Assembly (NCBI GenBank): GCA_964505035.1
Contig: CAZDGK010000043.1
Span: forward strand, 1-9,574
DNA from: CAZDGK01 sp964505035
Lineage (GTDB): Bacteria; Patescibacteriota; Saccharimonadia; UBA4664
Direction: 5' to 3'
Length of the DNA stretch: 9,574 nt
Below are positions 6,803-9,574 of the stretch, one piece after another; within the stretch, counting starts at the first letter, position 1; every line of letters starts with the position of its first letter. Below the pieces are notes generated by a model. It saw nothing but the letters and a program-made list of their open reading frames with translations, was not told the DNA's origin and searched no databases. Made by a program: the position numbers and the translations under genes.

Positions 6803-7234
6803 ATGATATTCTTCGACCAATCTGGCAAGCGCTGGAAGCGCGTCAAACGCCTGACAGTCGCTATTGCTGGCTTGAGCCTGATTCCGGTACTAGCCCTCGT
6901 CGCTGGCAGCCTAGCCTACCAGCCCAAATGGGGCGTGCTGCCGTTTATTGAGCAGGCCGGCGCGGTATTGTCGGGCAACATTGCTCCTCAGTCCACCGCA
7001 CCCAAACCCAGCACCGGCCCCGCCTCGCCGTCGAGCCGGCCAGCCAGCCGCACCACCCAAGCTACCCCAGTCCAGCTGGCGGTCCTGGTGTCCGGCGCGT
7101 CAGCCGCCGCCGCGACCCCCACGCCAGTCACGACTACCGGACCGGCTGCGTCACCAGCCCCCAGCCCAACCCCGACACCCAAAGGCAATCCGACCAAGAA
7201 CGATTTTGGCCAGAGCCACAAGCCTAGCCATTAG
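6803..7234 (+). CDS. Signal-anchored protein with Pro/Ala/Thr/Ser-rich extracellular tail, possible stand-alone anchor
   Basis: A 143-residue protein: a short N-terminus FFDQSGKRWKRVKR (3-16) rich in Lys and Arg, one hydrophobic helix (17-39), a short PKWGVLPFIEQAG stretch (41-53), then a low-complexity tail (60-130) rich in P, A, T and S, ending in polar residues. Positive charges before the helix predict a cytosolic N-terminus and a tail outside, long enough to thread a cell wall. No catalytic domain is present. The F-(F/Y)-D-x-x-G-K/R-R-W start is, as I recall, like the N-terminus of multidomain NodB-glycosyltransferase proteins, and the next gene is a NodB-GT2 fusion lacking that start. 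It may be a remnant or a separate partner. Third-codon C bias inflates the P/A/T content but the frame is clean with a good promoter. Function unknown. Confidence 0.7.
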   Translation: MIFFDQSGKRWKRVKRLTVAIAGLSLIPVLALVAGSLAYQPKWGVLPFIEQAGAVLSGNIAPQSTAPKPSTGPASPSSRPASRTTQATPVQLAVLVSGASAAAATPTPVTTTGPAASPAPSPTPTPKGNPTKNDFGQSHKPSH

Positions 7235-9224
7235 ATCTAGCTAAATGTCGCCCGTCGCGCTCAAGCTTACCCCAGCCGACCAGCTTGCCTTTGAGCACAT
7301 TTACCACCGACCGGACAATCACGTAGTACATCAGCTGGCGGTAGATGACCCGCTGCGGCACGATCAGCCATAGTTGGCGCTGCTTCTCGCCATCCAGCTT
7401 GAGCGCAATGCCGGACATCACCACGTCGGCCGCCGTATAAATCGCCAAGCTAATCAGTATCAGCTGGTATTGGTGGTTTAGCAACCCCACCACCATCGCC
7501 ACATCAAACAACGGCCCCACCAGCGGGAATAATATCTGGAAAAACACCAGATAGGGCAGTCCAATCATGCCCAGCGTGCCGTAGCGCGGGTTGAACATGG
7601 CCCGCCGGTGCTTCCAGACCGCCTGCATGGTGCCAAATGTCCAGCGGAACCGTTGCTTGAGCAGCTCGCGTACGGTGGCCGGCGCCTCGGTGTAGGCCAC
7701 GGCCGTATCGTCATAGACGATCCGGTGGCCGGCCTCTTTGATCGCCAGCGTCAGGTCGGTGTCCTCGGCCAGTGTGTCGTAGGTAAACCCACCCACCTCT
7801 AGCAGCACCGATTTGCGAAAAGCCCCGATCGCTCCCGGCACCACCGTGATGCAGTCAAACAAATCGCCCATCCGCCGGTCCAGATTAAAGCCCACCACAT
7901 ATTCCAGAGACTGCAGCTTGGTCAGCAGCCGGTGCTGGTTGGCCACCCGCGTGTTGCCCGACACTGCTCCCACGCGCGGGTCGCCAAAATGCCGGGCCAG
8001 CCGTCGCAGGGTGTCGGGCTGGAACACCGTGTCGGCATCAATCGCCACTACCACCCCCGCCCGCGCCAGGCCGATGCCACGGTTGAGCGCCGCCGCCTTG
8101 CCGCCGTTGGCCTGGCGCACCACCCGCAGCCGCCGGTCGCCCAACCCGGCCGCGAGCGCCGCGGTGTCATCGCGCGAGCCGTCGTCGACCACAATCACTT
8201 CAAACGCGCGGTAATCACTCGCCAGCACCGACGCCAGGCAGGTCCGAATCACTGCCGCCTCATTGTAGGCCGGCACCAGCACGCTCACCGGCACCTTCGC
8301 CTCATCAGTCCCGGCCAGCCTCTGCTTCCGCCGGCGCGCCTGCACCAGCGCCGCTACTACCACCAGCCCCATGCGGGCAAAGCTGGCCACAATCAGCCCC
8401 ACGATCGCCCAATACAGCCACCGGCTCGCCAGAGCGTACCCGCCAAACACTCCAGCCGCCATCGCCGATAGCACCGCGTCACCCCGGCTCAACCCCGGCA
8501 TCAACTGATCGCGTGTCAGCCCCAGCGCGCCGCTCAGCGTGGTGAAGTGGTAGCCGCGAGCCTGGTAGTAGTCAATAATCGCCGGCAACGCTTGCACCGT
8601 CTGAGTCCGGTCGCCGCCGCCGTCGTGGAGCAAAATGACACCGCCCACTTGCCCCGTCGTAGCATTTTGCACAATCTGAGCCACGCCCGGCCGCCGCCAG
8701 TCTTCGCTATCAATGTCCTCGCCCGCCGTCACATACCCATACCGACTCACGCGCTCAATCAAATCGCGCGCATTCAGAGTCAAGCTATCCGAGCCCAAGT
8801 ACGGCGGCCGGAACAGCCGGGTGCTGTGCCCAATTTGCGACTCAATAATCAGCCGGTTCAACCCCAGCTCCAGCTGCAGGTGCCAGTCGGGTAGCTCCGC
8901 TAGGTCGACATGGCTATAAGTGTGGTTGCCCACCTCATTGCCGGAGTCGTAGATTTGCTGGACCAAGCCATTATTACGCAGCACCTCCTTGCCCACCACA
9001 AAAAACGTAGCGGGTACGCCTTTTTTGTGCAGCACTGCCAAAATCTGCGGTGTATAGGCCGACGGCCCATCATCAAACGTCAGCACCACAGTTTTATCAG
9101 GTAAAGCTGGCTGGGCCAGGCCGCCACTCGCGTCAGGCACATACAGCGCACCAGCCGCCGCTACGAGCGGCGACAGCAGCCACAGTCCGCCAGCCCCCAA
9201 ACCAAGCCATTTACCCATGCGCAT
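7224..9224 (-). CDS. Fusion of NodB polysaccharide deacetylase and family 2 glycosyltransferase
   Basis: A 666-residue membrane protein. Residues 1-27 form a signal-anchor. The NodB domain (about 43-235) has TFDDGP (49-54, base D51 and metal D52), metal ligands H101 and H105 in NHTYSH, RPPY (139-142) and LLHDGGGD with H200. Hydrophobic helices follow (about 252-295), then a GT2 domain with VPAYNE (317-322), VVDDGS (345-350, D347/D348), DAD (396-398), EDTD (487-490) and QRFRW (524-528), the processive-synthase set seen in PgaC/IcaA and hyaluronan/chitin synthases. C-terminal helices lie at about 545-605 and near 625-645. The expected role is to polymerise and export an N-acetylhexosamine polymer (cytosolic GT) and deacetylate it outside (NodB), like PgaC plus PgaB in one chain. 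The GH18 domain of some tri-domain relatives is absent. No SD precedes the ATG; an extended -10 lies 6 nt upstream. Its 3' end overlaps the convergent anchor gene by 11 bp. Confidence 0.93.
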   Translation of the reverse strand: MRMGKWLGLGAGGLWLLSPLVAAAGALYVPDASGGLAQPALPDKTVVLTFDDGPSAYTPQILAVLHKKGVPATFFVVGKEVLRNNGLVQQIYDSGNEVGNHTYSHVDLAELPDWHLQLELGLNRLIIESQIGHSTRLFRPPYLGSDSLTLNARDLIERVSRYGYVTAGEDIDSEDWRRPGVAQIVQNATTGQVGGVILLHDGGGDRTQTVQALPAIIDYYQARGYHFTTLSGALGLTRDQLMPGLSRGDAVLSAMAAGVFGGYALASRWLYWAIVGLIVASFARMGLVVVAALVQARRRKQRLAGTDEAKVPVSVLVPAYNEAAVIRTCLASVLASDYRAFEVIVVDDGSRDDTAALAAGLGDRRLRVVRQANGGKAAALNRGIGLARAGVVVAIDADTVFQPDTLRRLARHFGDPRVGAVSGNTRVANQHRLLTKLQSLEYVVGFNLDRRMGDLFDCITVVPGAIGAFRKSVLLEVGGFTYDTLAEDTDLTLAIKEAGHRIVYDDTAVAYTEAPATVRELLKQRFRWTFGTMQAVWKHRRAMFNPRYGTLGMIGLPYLVFFQILFPLVGPLFDVAMVVGLLNHQYQLILISLAIYTAADVVMSGIALKLDGEKQRQLWLIVPQRVIYRQLMYYVIVRSVVNVLKGKLVGWGKLERDGRHLARSNG

Positions 9225-9239
9225 AGCGCAATTGTATCA
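9225..9239 (-). promoter_or_regulatory. Extended -10, probably leaderless promoter of the NodB-GT2 gene
   Basis: Reading the minus strand, TG-A-TACAAT (9239-9231) is an extended -10 with 5 of 6 matches to TATAAT. Six bases (TGCGCT) follow, then ATG at 9224. There is no SD for this ATG or for the second in-frame ATG at 9218, and no clear -35. Confidence 0.6.
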
Positions 9240-9272
9240 GGTACACATGCTCGCCGACTTACTTGAGTATTA

Positions 9273-9284
9273 TGGTATAATCAC
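9273..9284 (+). promoter_or_regulatory. Extended -10 promoter of the 64-residue gene
   Basis: TG-G-TATAAT (9273-9281) is a perfect extended -10, so a -35 is not required and none is obvious. Expected transcription start is near 9288, giving a leader of about 30 nt with an SD site. It is divergent from the NodB-GT2 promoter 37 bp away and shares GGTATAATCAC with the cupin promoter. Confidence 0.75.
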
Positions 9285-9305
9285 CCCAACATCCACCACA
9301 TCCGA

Positions 9306-9310
9306 AGGAG
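9306..9310 (+). promoter_or_regulatory. Ribosome binding site deciding the start of the 64-residue gene
   Basis: AGGAG ends 8 nt before the ATG at 9319. It lies downstream of the promoter, so the in-frame ATG at 9217, which is upstream of the promoter and inside the divergent gene, cannot be the start on this transcript. Confidence 0.8.
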
Positions 9311-9318
9311 ATGTTGTC

Positions 9319-9513
9319 ATGGATCCCCGTGACCAGCAAACCGTGTACGACGCACTGAACGCGGCCGGCCGGCCCGATCTAGCCATGCTGTCCACTACCA
9401 TGAGGTACGGCATGACCCGGTCAACCGCCATGACCCTGCAGCAGACCCTGCGCTACAGCACGGGCATCACCGGCCGGCGGGCCCTCGAGATCGTCGAGCG
9501 CGAAGCCAAGTAG
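9319..9513 (+). CDS. Small soluble protein of unknown function, 64 residues, with internal repeat
   Basis: I do not recognise this protein. It begins MDPRDQQTVYDALNAAGRPD, is basic overall (8 Arg, 1 Lys), has no Cys, signal peptide or membrane segment, and looks helical. Residues 27-40 and 43-58 align as a degenerate repeat: T-(M/L)-R-Y, then G-(M/I)-T, then A-(M/L)-x-(L/I), with two extra residues in the second copy, suggesting two similar helical units. It forms a complete single-gene unit: extended -10 promoter, SD at 8 nt, short frame and a strong terminator hairpin 28 bp after the TAG. The good expression signals make a real gene likely despite its size. Possible roles such as a small nucleic-acid-binding or regulatory protein are guesses only. 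Confidence 0.78.
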   Translation: MDPRDQQTVYDALNAAGRPDLAMLSTTMRYGMTRSTAMTLQQTLRYSTGITGRRALEIVEREAK

Positions 9514-9541
9514 CCACCGGGGCAACACACCGCTAGGTACC

Positions 9542-9569
9542 GCGGGCCGAAGTCACTTCGGCCCGCTTT
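9542..9569 (+). terminator. Intrinsic terminator after the 64-residue gene
   Basis: GCGGGCCGAAG (9542-9552) pairs perfectly with CTTCGGCCCGC (9556-9566): an 11-bp GC-rich stem with a 3-nt TCA loop (5 nt if the closing pair opens), followed by TTT and then CCATT. The T-tract is short, and the window ends at 9574. The near-perfect symmetry could let it also serve a convergent gene beyond the edge. Confidence 0.8.
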
Positions 9570-9574
9570 CCATT

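Noticed and set aside
7932..8471. 179-residue frame antisense to the NodB-GT2 gene
   Set aside because: Arg/His/Pro-rich shadow frame; the opposite strand carries all GT2 motifs.
9217..9318. Longer start for the 64-residue protein
   Set aside because: The upstream ATG lies before the extended -10 promoter and within the divergent gene; the ATG at 9319 has the SD.
1..9574. CRISPR, tRNA/rRNA, transposase, phage or toxin-antitoxin system
   Set aside because: No spaced direct repeats, cloverleaf, transposase motifs or paired small toxin/antitoxin frames were seen on either strand.

Overview
The window is GC-rich and densely coding, with normal TAG and TGA stops. It holds seven protein genes (the first cut by the left edge), several readable promoters and one terminator. 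I see no tRNA, rRNA, CRISPR array, insertion sequence, phage gene or replication origin. The gene set (a secreted multidomain sugar-dehydrogenase-like protein with LamG and PKD modules, a NodB-glycosyltransferase fusion, and a PQ-loop-like membrane protein next to small soluble genes) reminds me of high-GC candidate-phylum bacteria such as Saccharibacteria/Patescibacteria. This is from memory of similar proteins only. An actinobacterial or Chloroflexota-like source is not excluded.

Layout. 1-3708 (+): the 3' part of a gene for a very large secreted protein, ordered Ig-like, LamG, Ig-like, PQQ-type glucose/sorbosone dehydrogenase propeller, PKD, a further beta-rich segment and a second LamG. 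3794-4363 (+): a cupin with its own promoter and Shine-Dalgarno (SD) site. It converges on a minus-strand cluster of three genes, in transcription order a PQ-loop-like membrane protein (6678-6064), a lipocalin-like small protein (6009-5572) and a PLP aminotransferase (5575-4370). The last two overlap by the 4-nt GTGA. 6803-7234 (+): a short signal-anchor protein with a Pro/Ala/Thr/Ser-rich tail. It runs 11 bp into the end of 7224-9224 (-), an envelope-polysaccharide fusion protein with an outward NodB deacetylase and an inward family-2 glycosyltransferase. 9319-9513 (+): a 64-residue protein of unknown function with its own extended -10 promoter, SD site and terminator.

The flanks (sugar oxidation/binding, polysaccharide synthesis and deacetylation, an envelope anchor) point to the cell surface. 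The middle cluster looks metabolic or housekeeping. Three genes for membrane or exported proteins have no SD site and a -10-like element exactly 6 nt before the ATG, which suggests leaderless transcripts. All four soluble-protein genes have clear SD sites. That split, the orphan anchor next to NodB-GT2, and the 64-residue monocistronic gene are the observations most worth following. I found no convincing new multi-gene defence or mobile system.
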